Assembly (NCBI GenBank): GCA_009746045.1
Contig: RPFO01001618.1
Coordinates: 1-64,000 of the forward strand
Direction: 5' to 3'
DNA length: 64,000 bases
DNA from: Mesostigma viride
Lineage: Eukaryota > Streptophyta > Mesostigmatophyceae > Mesostigmatales > Mesostigmataceae
In this document: in pieces, positions 42,679 through 54,923 of the stretch
How the letters are laid out: each line of letters begins with the position of its first letter
Numbering within the stretch: position 1 is the first letter of the stretch
Translations under genes and position numbers: made by a program
The notes under the pieces: model-generated
Database searches by the model: none
Told to the model about the DNA's origin: nothing
Seen by the model: the letters and a program-made list of their open reading frames with translations, nothing else

Positions 42679-42741
42679 CATTTCCATCTCGAGTCCAGAC
42701 CAAATACCAGCACTGTCAACAGCCATCGCCGCAGCCGCCCC
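42679..42741 (-). CDS. Cargo gene A, 21-codon exon
   Basis: GAAAAMAVDSAGIWSGLEME plus M between acceptor TTTTTTCAG and donor GTAAGC, phase 0. Confidence 0.5.
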
Positions 42742-42878
42742 CTGAAAAAAGACAACAGATTGGTTGGGGGCACCGTTGAAATTAGCCGAACATGTCAGTC
42801 TCAATAAAAGGGTGAGGGTCTACCTGCAGCTAGACCCCATGTAAGATGCTCGTGGAAACTCGACGGACAAGCACCCAC

Positions 42879-42941
42879 CTTATCAACCAAGTCTGACAAA
42901 TTAGGTAAATCCTCCGATACGTCCCCTGGCATGGAGCCCCC
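42879..42941 (-). CDS. Cargo gene A, 21-codon exon
   Basis: GGSMPGDVSEDLPNLSDLVD plus K between acceptor ATCATGCAG and donor GTGGGT, phase 0. The intron on its 3' side (42742-42878) holds one of the palindromes. Confidence 0.5.
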
Positions 42942-43048
42942 CTGCATGATATGACAGGACAAACCATGAAGGTTGGTCAGCATATAGAGCCCTATTCAGG
43001 GAATGGAAACAACCCAAATCGATAAACGATATCGGCAAGTTAACGTAC

Positions 43049-44094
43049 CGAAACGTAGAACTTCCACCTCCTCAAAATCTTCCCCAAAGGCCATATCGGC
43101 ACTTGATGGGCTCTCTCCTTTTCCAGTTGCCGCCTCAATTCCGCCTCGAAGAACAACTCGAGGGACTGCCAATGGCCTCCCGCCTCTAAATCAGACCACT
43201 CCGTGTCTGTCTTGGTTCGGATACTCTGGAGACAATCAACCAACGAGATTTGATCCAACCATTCCTGGACGACTTCCCGGTATGGCTTATATGTCTGAAT
43301 AACATGGAAGTCCTCCCGGTGCCGGAAACTTTGGATCACCTGTCCAGCCCAATCCAAAAAGAAAGCGACCGCTTCCCGCGAAAGGCTGGCGTCCGGGCTG
43401 ACAAGAAAGTCAGTCCGCCACTTAACAAAAGATTGCAGTAAGTGGTCTCTTGCCATGTCCAAATGCGCGATCACTTCATGTGCGCGCTCCTCCAATCCTC
43501 CTACGTCATTCATTCTTCCCGGCACAATTACGATATAGTCACTGTTGGACGTGTCAACAAATCCTTGCCTGACAATATCAAACACTTCATCTTCCGACAG
43601 TGAAGCCCTCGAATCCGCTCTCATATCTCCAGTCATGAGTTTAAAGAGCTGATGCAACGCAGTGGTTTTCAAGGTTTCCATATAGGAAGCCTCGATGCAT
43701 GTGAAGCCAATGTGGACCTCGAACTTTTCAACCTCATCAAAGAGCGTCGACCATATTAAAGCACGACGGGGAAAGTAACGTCCGACATCCTCCTTCAGAT
43801 TAAGGATGCACGACTGCGCGATCTTCAAAACCTCATACATGTCGTCACCAACGACCCTCTTCCCATGAATGGCTCGCTGTGTGGCTTCGAACAATGCAAG
43901 ACGGCCCAGGCGGTCGTTCTTCCAAATTATGTCTGACTGGAGGACTCCACGACGACACCGGACTTCTCTGCAAACGCTATCTCGGCCGAAAGAAAGCGGA
44001 TCAAGCCTCTCAAGCCCTTTTCGGCTTTACGACTCACCCCAGACTCAGACTCAGCCTGAGCCAGGTACTGTTTCAGAATGGCCAGCGTGTCGGG
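43049..44094 (-). CDS. Cargo gene A, large N-proximal exon
   Basis: From acceptor TTGTCTGCAG (exon starts 44094) to donor TCG|GTACGT. It encodes PDTLAILKQYLAQAESESGV, LRGLIRFLSAEIAFAEKSGV; after a frame change near 43930 it continues with LFEATQRAIHGKRVVGDDMY, SCILNLKEDVGRYFPRRALI, HQLFKLMTGDMRADSRASLS, DYIVIVPGRMNDVGGLEERA, FVKWRTDFLVSPDASLSREA and LRRWKFYVS. Mostly helical, no family recognised. Confidence 0.55.
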
Positions 44095-44281
44095 CTGCAG
44101 ACAACAAGAGTAAAAAAAAGGCCACACATCGTCGTCGTCAACAACCTTAACTCCTAGGTCAACGTCTCTCCGCAGCTAGACCCTTACGATCAATGTATGA
44201 CATAAAATCCCACCCTTTCTACGATACACACACGCCGTTCAAGCCATCTGAAAAATGTACGTCTCACATTAATAAACATAC

Positions 44282-45474
44282 CTGATAATCGACTGAAAAT
44301 CCTTCGTGAAGAAGGGGTGGGCTCCCGTTCTCGTCCTTCTCCCCCTCAACTGCCTTCGCAGCCTCCTCCCCTTCCTCGCAGCCTCCTCCTCCATCTTCCT
44401 CGCGGCCTCTTCCGCCTTCATCCTCTCCTGTCGCATCTGCAAAAAAAGAGCGGCCTCCTCCGCAAGAATTCCCTTCGCTGCCGCCTCCGTCTTCTTCTTC
44501 GCCTCCTCCTTCTGCTTCGCCACCAGGATCCTGTGCTCCTTCTCCTGGGCAGCCTTTTTCTCCTTGTACTCCCTCTCCTCCTCCTCCCTCTCCGCCTTCT
44601 CCAGCCTCTCCTTCTCCTCCCTCTCCACCCTCTCCCTCTCCGCCTTCTCGATGGCCTCCCTCTCCGCCTTCTCCTTCTCCTTGTCCTTCTTGTCGAGAGC
44701 CGCGTATTCGTCAGCAAAGCTTGCGGCCATTGCTAACAAATCGGACAACCGCTTCTGACGCGACTCCCGAACCGGCGATTCCGGGTCTTCAGGCCTCCCG
44801 TTAGTCTGATCGCGCTCGTCCTCCTCAACAAGCTCACTGATAGACTTCCTCAGCTTCCTGAGCTCTTTGGTGCGGTCGTCTTCCTCTACCCACTCGGCCG
44901 CAGGCTTACGCTTAGAACTGGAATGCTTGGGGGACGGCGAGCGGGACGCAGCAGCGGGGGACTTGGGTGGCGGCGAGCGGGACTTGGGGGAAGCAGAGCG
45001 GGACGGCGAGCGGGTCGCAGTTGCGGGGTTCTTGGTTGACGGCGAGGGGGACTTGCGAGAAGGAGAGCGGGACGCGGTAGCGGGGGGAACTTTGGGCGGA
45101 GAGGGGGACTTGCGGTTCGGCGAACGGGTCGCAGTTGCGGGGGACTTGGGGGACTTGCGGGGCGGCGAGCGGGACGCAGTAGCTCCGGCCGACTTGGGGG
45201 GCGGCGATGGAGACTTACGGGGCGGAGAGCGGGACGGAGCGCGAGACGCAGCAGCGAGAGAGGTGGGGGGTATAATTCTGTCCAACTCGCTGGGGGGCAA
45301 GTTGGACTTGGAGGGCGAGGGGGACTCGGTGGGGGGGGACCTCGCAAGATCTTTTACGGGACCGAACTGCAACGAAGGAAACTCCTCCGTTGCCGTTCGG
45401 TCCGGCGAGGTGTTCGCCGTCATCTTGGGTGAAACGGGAGTGGCCTTGACAGAATCGGAATAGGAGGACGACAT
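44282..45474 (-). CDS. Cargo gene A, first exon: Ser/Pro-Arg repeats and coiled coil
   Basis: ATG at 45474 (MSSSYSDSVKATPVSPKM). Residues about 60-195 are RSPPRKSPSP/ATASRSPSRKSPSP repeats like SR proteins or nuclear scaffold tails; residues about 210-390 form a long charged coiled coil (KEKEKAEREAIEKAERERVE...). Near 44390 the natural frame shifts and the exon ends EEAAKAVEGEKDENGS... SVDYQ at the donor GTATGT. The SR-like and K/E-rich composition argues for a nuclear protein that binds nucleic acid or chromatin. It starts the long minus-strand gene, facing the minisatellite. Confidence 0.6.
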
Positions 45475-45605
45475 CTGCAGAACAATATCAAAAAAGCAAG
45501 TTTCACAAATGTCATTCAGAATCTGAATCGCCGGCAGAAAAACGATGGGGAGGGTCTCGCTGCAGCTAGACCCTTTCGTGGATTCTAAAAGGGACATTTA
45601 GTTTA

Positions 45606-45990
45606 ATGCAAAACTTTGGCGTCTCGCTGCAGCGAGACCCTCACTTCAAGCAAAAACAAATCATTTTTAGGGTGAGCGTAAACAAGCAACCTCCCATCAT
45701 GCAAACATAAAAAAGTATACATTCCTTGGGGTCTCGCTGCAGCGAGACCCTAACGTCAAACAAAAACAAATAATTTTTAGGGTGAGCGAAGAAAGCCCCC
45801 TCCCATCTTGCAAACATTAAAAGTCGACATTCGTAGGGGTCTCGCTGCAGCGAGACCCTAACACCGATACAAAAACAAATCATTTTAAGGGTGAGAAAAG
45901 AAAGACCCCCCATCATGAAAACATGAAAAATTGACATTCCTTGGGGTCTCGCTGCAGCGAGACCCTAACGTCAATACAAAAACAAAATTC
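45606..45990. repeat. About 107-bp tandem repeat built around the palindrome
   Basis: Four copies (palindromes near 45620, 45728, 45836 and 45943), each followed by CAAAAACAAAT, TTTTAGGGTGAG and a GCAAACAT or GAAAACAT block. Upstream of the first exon of cargo gene A, so it may be its promoter region. Confidence 0.85.
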
Positions 45991-46020
45991 CGAGGGTCTA
46001 CCCGCAGCGAGACCCTTACG

Positions 46021-46693
46021 ACCACGTATAAATACATGTGGGGGGGGAAGCTACGTATAAATACATGTGGGGGGGGATGCTATGTATAAATGCATGTGGG
46101 GGGGTGCTGGCATTAATAATTAAATGTGGGGGGGTGATGGCATGAATAAATAAATGTGGGGGGGTGCTGCCATGAATAAAAGAATGTGGGGGTGTGATGG
46201 CATGAATAAATGAATGTTGGGGGGTGCTGGCATTAATAATTAAATGTGGGGGGGTGATGGCATGAATAAATAAATGTGGGGGGGTGCTGCCATGAATAAA
46301 AGAATGTGGGGGTGTGATGGCATGAATAAATAAATGTGGGGGGGTGCTGCCATGAATAAAAGAATGTGGGGGGGTGCTGCCATGAATAAAAGAATGTGGG
46401 GGTGTGATGGCATGAATAAATGAATGTTGGGGGGTGCTGGCATTAATAATTAAATGTGGGGGGGTGATGGCATGAATAAATAAATGTGGGGGGGTGCTGC
46501 CATGAATAAAAGAATGTGGGGGTGTGATGGCATGAATAAATGAATGTTGGGGGGTGCTGGCATTAATAATTAAATGTGGGGGGTGATGGCATGAATAAAT
46601 AAATGTGGGGGTGTGCTGCCATGAATAAAAGAATGTGGGGGGGTGATGGCATTAATAATTAAATGTGGGGGGATGATGGCATGAATAAATAAA
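46021..46693. repeat. 30-bp minisatellite, left arm
   Basis: About 22 imperfect copies of AAATGTGGGGGGGTG(C/A)TGCCATGAATAA-type units. Its G-rich block matches the reverse complement of the array that follows, so the two arms meet head-on at about 46694. Confidence 0.9.
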
Positions 46694-48835
46694 TGATACG
46701 TAGCATCACCCCCCACATGTATTGATACGTAGCATCACCCCCCCACGTGTATTAATACGTAGCATCCCCCCCACATGTATTGATACGTAGCAGCACCCCC
46801 CCACATGTATTGATACGTAGCAGCACCCCCCCACATGTATTGATACGTAGCAGCACCCCCCCACATGTATTGATACGTAGCATCCCCCCACACATGTATT
46901 GATACGTAGCAGCACCCCCCCACATGTATTGATACGTAGCAGCACCCCCCACATGTATTGATACGTAGCAGCACCCCCCCACATGTATTGATACGTAGCA
47001 GCACCCCCCCACATGTATTGATACGTAGCAGCACCCCCCCACGTGTATTGATACGTAGCATCCCCCCCCACATGTATTGATACGTAGCAGCACCCCCCAC
47101 ATGTATTGATACGTAGCAGCACCCCCCACATGTATTGATACGTAGCAGCACCCCCCACATGTATTGATACGTAGCAGCACCCCCCCATGTATTGATACGT
47201 AGCAGCACCCCCCACGTGTATTGATACGTAGCAGCACCCCCCACGTGTATTGATACGTAGCAGCACCCCCCCACATGTATTGATACGTAGCAGCACCCCC
47301 CACATGTATTGATACGTAGCAGCACCCCCCCACATGTATTGATACGTAGCATCCCCCCCCACATGTATTGATACGTAGCAGCACCCCCCACATGTATTGA
47401 TACGTAGCAGCACCCCCCACATGTATTGATACGTAGCAGCACCCCCCCACGTGTATTGATACGTAGCAGCACCCCCCCACATGTATTGATACGTAGCATC
47501 CCCCCCACATGTATTGATACGTAGCAGCACCCCCCCATGTATTGATACGTAGCAGCACCCCCCCACATGTATTGATACGTAGCAGCACCCCCCACATGTA
47601 TTGATACGTAGCAGCACCCCCCCACGTGTATTGATACGTAGCAGCACCCCCCCACGTGTATTGATACGTAGCAGCACCCCCCACATGTATTGATACGTAG
47701 CAGCACCCCCCCACATGTATTGATACGTAGCAGCACCCCCCCACATGTATTGATACGTAGCATCCCCCCCACACATGTATTGATACGTAGCAGCACCCCC
47801 CCACATGTATTGACACGTAGCAGCACCCCCCCACATGTATTGATACGTAGCAGCACCCCCCCACATGTATTGATACGTAGCAGCACCCCCCCACGTGTAT
47901 TGATACGTAGCAGCACCCCCCACACATGTATTGATACGTAGCATCCCCCCACACATGTATTGATACGTAGCAGCACCCCCCCACATGTATTGATACGTAG
48001 CAGCACCCCCCCACATGTATTGATACGTAGCAGCACCCCCCACATGTATTGATACGTAGCAGCACCCCCCCACGTGTATTGATACGTAGCAGCACCCCCC
48101 CACGTGTATTGATACGTAGCAGCACCCCCCACATGTATTGATACGTAGCAGCACCCCCCACATGTATTGATACGTAGCAGCACCCCCCCACATGTATTGA
48201 TACGTAGCATCCCCCCCACACATGTATTGATACGTAGCAGCACCCCCCCACATGTATTGATACGTAGCAGCACCCCCCACATGTATTGATACGTAGCAGC
48301 ACCCCCCACATGTATTGATACGTAGCAGCACCCCCCCACGTGTATTGATACGTAGCAGCACCCCCCCACATGTATTGATACGTAGCAGCACCCCCCCACA
48401 TGTATTGATACGTAGCAGCACCCCCCACATGTATTGATACGTAGCAGCACCCCCCACGTGTATTGATACGTAGCAGCACCCCCCACATGTATTGATACGT
48501 AGCAGCACCCCCCACATGTATTGATACGTAGCAGCACCCCCCCACATGTATTGATACGTAGCAGCACCCCCCCACATGTATTGATACGTAGCAGCACCCC
48601 CCCACGTGTATTGATACGTAGCAGCACCCCCCCACATGTATTGATACGTAGCAGCACCCCCCCACATGTATTGATACGTAGCAGCACCCCCCCACATGTA
48701 TTGATACGTAGCAGCACCCCCCACGTGTATTGATACGTAGCAGCACCCCCCCACATGTATTGATACGTAGCAGCACCCCCCACATGTATTGATACGTAGC
48801 AGCACCCCCCCACATGTATTGATACGTAGCAGCAC
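46694..48835. repeat. 30-bp minisatellite, right arm, about 70 copies
   Basis: Units of TGTATTGATACGTAGCAGCA followed by six or seven C and ACA. Lengths alternate between about 29 and 31 because of the C run. All three minus-strand frames stay open for about 700 codons because the unit has no stop there; these are not genes. The C-rich strand could form i-motif and its complement G-quadruplex structures. Confidence 0.97.
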
Positions 48836-49559
48836 AATTTTAGTCAGCCTACCATCCACGTTGCGGCAAAAGATCACCTTTTTTTGTGTTTCGGCAAAAT
48901 GAAGATTTCTTGCAAACTATCGTTATGCAGGCAGGTAGCAACGTCCGATGTTATAATCCGGCAGGTAGCATGCAAACGTCGAAACGATATGAAGGGGAAA
49001 AAAAGCATCAAACAGGAGCACCGATTAGAAACGCAGCAAATGCAGTATGTGCACATCTACACCTATAACCTAACCAGACCAAAGGCATAGCAAACATGGA
49101 AAGGGTGACCCAAGTGAAAGCCTAGCACCACCATGATCGACATGTGCGAGACCAAGAAACGCTCCATGGCAACTAGACTAAAGGGATGGATGCCAGATGT
49201 GGATTAGGATCGGCTTAGCTGACTCTACCGAGATGTCTGCAGGGTTTAGCTAGCAACGAAAAGAAGGAAGCCAGACATTTTTATCACTCTTGCTGCAACA
49301 TAGAGTTTCTTGCGATGGCAGCAAGGACATGTCTTCGCCCAGCTGGCTAACTGTGTCGTCGGCGTGCATGCGCTGTTTAGTTGCCGTTTTTGATAGAACA
49401 ATTTTAGTCAGCCTACCATCCAGGATGCGGCAAAAGCTCACCTTTTTTTCGTTGTGCGGCGAAAGCAGACCGATTTCCTTGTAAACTTCCGGCACCAGGC
49501 AGGTATCAACGTAGGATTTTATAATCCAGCAGGTAGCATGCAAACGTCGAAACGATATG
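48834..49559. repeat. Pair of about 160-bp direct repeats
   Basis: 48834-48991 and 49398-49559 share ACAATTTTAGTCAGCCTACC at the start and GCAAACGTCGAAACGATATG at the end, with about 85% identity between. The 400 bases between them contain no gene. They sit just beyond the minisatellite; the first begins inside its last unit. Confidence 0.85.
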
Positions 49560-50654
49560 GCAGCTCGTATCAGCTATGGGGTCTCTCTGCGGCTGCGCTT
49601 CTTTTTCGATGGGCGATGGGACGGTCGCAATTCGCAAAACGGACGCGGCGTCACAGGGCTGAACGGTATTGAAAAAATTGGAAACGTGGCATCCTCGTTC
49701 CTCCCCACGGAACTGAAAACTGGAAGCGCGGCGCTGGTGCAAAAGCTCGATCCCATCTTTTGGAACCAAGCTAGCGGATTGGACGACATCCAATATGCCG
49801 TCACCCGTGCTTGTGGCCGCAGGTATAAAAAGAGACGACCTCCAGCCCATTTACCTGGGAACATTCGGATGTTTGGCTGACATCGTTACCATGCGTCAAT
49901 GTACAATGAGGTTCTGGGTTCGATTCCTGGTGTGGTCATGGAAATAAATTTTTTTCTGCACATCTACTGAAATCAGTCATAGCACCAAACAATCACGCTG
50001 CAGCGAGACGCTATAGCCCTGGAGCCCGCTGATAAACCTGACATCCGGTACGTCTTACTATCATAGATTGCCGAACTATATAATAATAATAGTCTATACC
50101 ACTTTTTCTTGTAAATGATTTACTAAATAATGATTCTATATACTTTAACATACCATATTATTAAAGTATGTGGAATTTAACCATGCTATTCACAATATAT
50201 TATAAAATCTTTTGCAAAATATACTGTAATTAGTATATATATTTTCTGATAAACAATTTTATCAATGCTACTGTGTTATTTTTGTTATTCTCGCCATGCA
50301 GGTATCTGAGTGTTCTGGGAGAACTAATAAGAGAATGAGCCGCGAAGGTGAGGAAAACCTGAAATCTTTTCGTCCTTATTGGGGTCTCTCTGCAGCTAGA
50401 CCATTTATAACCACAAGCAATAGCTTAAATTCAAGGGTCTCGCTGCAGCTAGACCCTCTTTATGGTTGCTATAAAATTAATGAATCAGAAGTCTGTGATT
50501 TAACAATCGCACGCCGCAATGAAGGGTCTAGCTGCAGCGAGACCCCAATCTTGGTCGGGGTATGCTAAGTTCACCACATCAGGTAATCTTTTCGTCTAAC
50601 GGAAAAAGCCCCTCTAAGGGTCTAGCTGCAGCTAGACCCCAATCGTGGTAAAAA
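49560..50654. other. Spacer upstream of the transposase gene, with palindromes
   Basis: Includes an open frame of about 107 codons at 49557-49880 with no recognised domain, a tRNA-like T-arm sequence (GGTTCGATTCC at about 49915-49925), an AT-rich stretch (50040-50280), and five copies of the GGTCT...TGCAG...AGACC palindrome (49995, 50385, 50433, 50522, 50617). Probably the promoter region of the plus-strand transposase gene. Confidence 0.45.
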
Positions 50655-53600
50655 ATGATACACTTTCGAACTTTGTCTGTAATTGTCGCTTTTCCCAACG
50701 ATACTCGATTTGCATGGATTTCGTTGTGCCGGTCGTCATGGCATGCAGCACGCGAACGGGTGGGAGTTTTCGCCCTTGCGTCCGGTCGTCCAGGATTCAG
50801 TGCAATTAAGTTGAACACCGGGACGAAGCAGTCAACTGGCGCAAAAAGGGTTTTCGGAGATGAGAACCAGAATCCAGCGCAGCCTGAAGCCAAGGAAGTC
50901 AAGCGGCCGGGAGAATACTCGAAATCAAAGAGGGTTATTGGGGAATATTTCGCTGACCAGGCGTTTGAAGCGGCTCAGGCGATGACAAAACCCGAGGGGC
51001 GGGGGCCGGCTTTCGACCAGATGATTGCTGGCTTTAACCCCTAAATGGTCTGGCTGCCGATTTTCCGCCTAAAACTGAGTTACAGCCGACACGTCGGCCC
51101 CTTCTCGGGGGACCAAATGCCGCGAAAACTATTGAGAATTAGGAAAAGTTTAGCTGAGAAGATCGAAAGTTTATAATTTTCCTCACAGCATGGTACTAGG
51201 GTTTGCATACTTCTGACAAAGTTATAGAGGTGTTCTGGCCGGTCAAAGTACTAGGGGTCAGGGTACTTTTTCACGTACAACGTGCATTCCGGAAAACGAC
51301 GACCTGGCCATGGCGGCTTGCGCCCACGCATGGCATTTACGTTTTCGTCAGAATTTTCTGACCAAACTCAGGAAATTGATTTTATACGTCCTAAAGATGA
51401 TACAGGCCAATTTTTGGTTCGCGGGAATGCCATTTGATAGGTGTCGGCAGCGTTCTTGCTGGAAAAAACTGCGATCAGGCCGGACGATAGAAACGTTGAC
51501 AGCAATAACTTTACGGCGTATTTTAAAGGATATCTTGGTTTCTTTGTACTTGTTATGATACATAGTAGTCGTAAACGTGCAAGGGTGGCCAGAAATCGCC
51601 GAATCCAGCGACCATGCTGCACAACTTTGGTGTGCCGAAATGCGCCATTTTGCGGCCACCGCCTGGGCCAAGGTAACGCCATCCATGCCTGGTAAAGCTG
51701 AGTTATCGTTTTCCTATCGATGTTTGACGTTTATATATACGTTCTAGCTTGTGTAGCACATTCTTTTTGCATTATTCATGCTCTTTCTTGACCCTGGCCT
51801 GGCCCCTTTCTAAAACACCCTTCTTAGATGCTTCCCTCAGTCAGTTGACCTGCCACAGGGTGATGGTGAAAAGTTTTAGAGGCTGTATGGGTTTGAATAC
51901 CTCCATATATGTTTGTTATACATTTCCCACACACATATTGCATGAGTGTGAGGCAGTTGGCTGGTCTCTGTGGCATCATCAAGCATGTAACCGGTGAGTA
52001 GAAGCTTCCCATTGTCAGCATGTGCCACCAGGTGTGCTGGCCATCACCTGGCAAGCTATAGCAGCTTAGGCCTAGTTTATCCTTGCTAGGGCAAGCTGAA
52101 ATAGGCTTAAAATCACTAGTTTGTTGGTGGCTGCCTCCTAGAATGCATGCCTTGCGTAGGGTATCCGTACCACGCTACCTACGTGCATGGACAAGGTGGC
52201 ACCTGCACATAGGTGCCATGTAAGGGCAGTGTGATGATGCAGTTATGTTTCCCCATCATTGTGGAAGGGAAATGTATTGTGTGGCATGGTTGGGGGCCAT
52301 ATTAGTAGGTATTAGTAGGTAGTATGCCCACTCCTAACCCCTTGGTTGCTTTTTACCAACGGTACCCCTATGGGCTGTACTGGGTGTAACTGCTGGTATA
52401 CCCACCCAAATGATGACCCCAATGGCTCAAACTGTTCAGCAACTAATTGTTTATCATCCCTGAAGTGGTAGGTGCCTAGCTCTTACAACATAATTCAAAA
52501 TGCACATTCTACCAAAAATGAAAACGCTCGTCTTGACCCCCCTGACTTTGACGGCAGTTATACATGGCCTACCCTGCATATATGTAAGGTTGTGATATAC
52601 CAACCCGAAGGGCAACTCATGGACATGCTTGGCCCCCAAGGACAGCCATTGGATATGGGTGGGTTGGATGGCATCTGGTTTGCAAAATTGTGAAGTTACA
52701 GCCGATGCATCGGCAGTATTTCTGCCCATTTAGGGGTTAACTCTAGGGCCGCTGAACTAGGTCACGGGAAGTATCATGAGGAGGCGAAAAAGCTTTACAA
52801 TCAGGAGCGGATGGCAGAACTGAACAGGTTCTGGGTGGCTCGGATTAACGGCTTTTTTGATGGTCTGACCAAAAGCGACGCAGACAGAGACGTCAGGATG
52901 GTGCTGATGTCCACGCTTTACTGTGGTGACGACTTGGAGAAGGAGTTTTCGGCCGCGGAGTTGGAGAACCTGACGGGGATGGACGCCAAGAAGATTCGCG
53001 GAATTCGCGCGATACGAAGGCAGCAGAAGTTGGACTACCTCAGACACGCGCAGGCTCGCAAGGGGCGCCCTTTGCCGCAATTCGTGATTGACGCGATAGT
53101 GGACGCGTGGATGCACGATGATGAGTCGCGCGCCTCCTCCCAGATGAAGGATGTCAAGCGCACTTACAGCAGGGAGGGTCGTGGCAATCACGGGGTGCTC
53201 GTCGCCGTTGAGGGAGCGCGCTATTACATGACCTCCAAGGAGGACATGTACAATCACTTTCTCGAAAAGCATGCGTACTGGAACAAAAGGAGTAACCAGT
53301 ATGATAAGGACGTGGGCATTCACGTGGGCTACACGACCTTCTGCAAATACGCGCCCGATTGCATCAAGGGCAAGTGGAAGGAGAGGAACCTGTGCGCGTG
53401 TGAGAAGCACGTCACCATGCAGTCGGCCATGGGGGCGTGGACCAAGCACTCCAATGCGAACCACGGCAAGAACTGCAAGTGTGGCGCGGAGTGTGCGGGA
53501 TGCTCCAAGTACAGAGAGCCGGACGGTACTTGCGGAATGTGGAAAGCCATTCACTCGACGGACTGGATCAAGCACTTTCACTGCCCGGTGTCCGCCGAGA

Positions 53601-53923
53601 CTGACGGCAGGGATAACGGGCTGCGTGAAGGGGGCGGAATGGGCGGGGGGATGGAAGAGGGGGAGGGGGAAGATGAATGGCGGGGACGGGACCTGGAAGA
53701 CCTCGACATTTCTGAGAGGCTGGTGGAGGACGAAGATGGGGTGCCGAGGACGGAGAGGGTTCACCGCATACTGAAGATGGCGTGTGTGGAGGGGTTCTGT
53801 CCTGAGGAATCATGCGGCATCCATAATAACTGGGTGCAGTGTGATCGGGACAAGAATTCCACGGAGATTCTGAATTGGTTCAAGTTCGAGATGGTGGAGC
53901 AGACTGTGACCCGACGGGTGAAT
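50655..53923 (+). CDS. Transposase gene exon 1, split by a piggyBac-like insertion
   Basis: ATG 50655 opens a frame to 51037, where a 1.7-kb element interrupts it, and the same frame resumes at 52741 and runs to the donor AAT|GTGAGT (53923). The N-terminus has GTKQSTGAKRVFGDENQNPA and a KRPGEY basic patch. The main part has KLYNQERMAELNRFWVARIN, KKIRGIRAIRRQQKLDYLRH, HVGYTTFCKYAPDCIKGKWK, and several Cys/His clusters (LCACEKH, CKCGAECAGC, CGMWKAIHSTDWIKHFHCP) that look zinc-binding. The last part is acidic. Such a Cys-rich region before a DDE core is common in transposases. Confidence 0.7.
51034..52740. mobile_element. piggyBac-like non-autonomous element, 1.7 kb
   Basis: 51038-52736 with 11-bp inverted termini CCCCTAAATGG/CCATTTAGGGG, flanked by TTAA on both sides (51034-51037, 52737-52740). 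TTAA duplication plus termini starting CCC are the hallmarks of piggyBac. Just inside each end is a second, inverted pair: GTTACAGCCGAC-GTCGGC on the left (about 51074) and GTTACAGCCGATGCATCGGC on the right (about 52695), each itself palindromic. No piggyBac transposase is seen inside; the short open frames show no domain. It interrupts the transposase exon. Confidence 0.85.
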
Positions 53924-54078
53924 GTGAGTTGGTTTCGATTTTATTTCTCCGTTAATATGTTGTTGACTTTTTTTTTTGTGACCTATAGCTGCAGCGAGAC
54001 CCTTTGTGAGTTGCAGTTATCTTATCGAAATGCGATTTTATTGCAAATCGAAACTGTCTGCGGACCTTTGCGAAACAG

Positions 54079-54855
54079 GGCGAGACCGATGGCAGGGCGG
54101 CGAAGAAGGTGAAGCGGCCCGAGCAAGTCCAAATGAGGTCCACCCCAGCTGAGCTGCGGGACGAGATTCTTAAGATGTGGGACAAGTTCACCGTGCACTG
54201 CTTTACGGCCTGGTCGCAGGCGGATACAATCAAGGATCGGGAGAAGAATCTGAGAGAGGGGGACGTGCTCGTGCACGGCGACTGGGCCGAGAACTACGAG
54301 AACAGCAGCTACGTCCAACTGCAGTCGCAGTACTTCCACAAGCGCAGCCACATCCTGATGCCCATGATCGTGCGTTATCGGCTCAACGGCGAGCTGGAAA
54401 AGCGCGTCTTCTTTTTCCTGGGGGATTCCAGTATCAAGCGGGGCGAGCGCGCACTCGTATACGCTCTTCGCAAGATTCTGGAAACCCTGCGGGTAGAAGT
54501 AGGGGTAGAGGTGCGAAACCTGTACATGTGCTCGGACAACTGCGCGGTGCAGTTTAAGTCCAGGTACGTGATTAACCAGATTAACGGTCTGCTCATGGGG
54601 GATCCCGACCTGCAGGCCTTTGAGTTCCACTACATGGGGGAGCAGCATGGGAAGGGGGAGGTGGATGGTCAAGGAGCGAAGTGCAAGTGCGTCTTGAGGG
54701 AAATGCAGAGGATTCCCGAAAACCAGCACATACTTGAGACCCACCAGCTAGTCGCCTACTTGAACCAGAACTGGCAGGGCGGCAAGACATCGAGCAGGGA
54801 GTCGGCCCGCGCGCGGGCCGAGAACGTCACTCGCCACTTCTTCCTTTTACCCCCG
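54079..54855 (+). CDS. Transposase gene exon 2: DDE-like core
   Basis: Phase 0 from acceptor GCGAAACAG to donor CCG|GTACGG. It encodes KRPEQVQMRSTPAELRDEIL, then VLVHGDWAENYENSSYVQLQ, FFFLGDSSIKRGERALVYAL, NLYMCSDNCAVQFKSRYVIN and GEQHGKGEVDGQGAKCKCVL. The pattern D-x-x-ENY, SDN...QFKS, HGKG-x-x-DG is that of a group of transposase-like proteins common in animal genomes and usually annotated as uncharacterised; their D residues are the likely metal-binding triad. I infer a cut-and-paste transposase for the 21-kb element. Superfamily not assigned. Confidence 0.7.
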
Positions 54856-54923
54856 GTACGGAATTGTGTGTTATTTCAGGTTTTAAGACGTCAACTGCCG
54901 CTGTTCTATAAAAATTCAAACCC

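Noticed and set aside
46706-48877. Three overlapping minus-strand open frames of about 700 codons
   Set aside because: They are read through a 30-bp minisatellite in all three frames; the repeat has no stop on that strand. The peptides are the same ATYQYMWGG-like repeat shifted.
49868-49940. tRNA gene ending GGTTCGATTCCTGGTGTGGTC
   Set aside because: No matching 5' acceptor strand and no D or anticodon arm; only a B-box-like T-arm remains.
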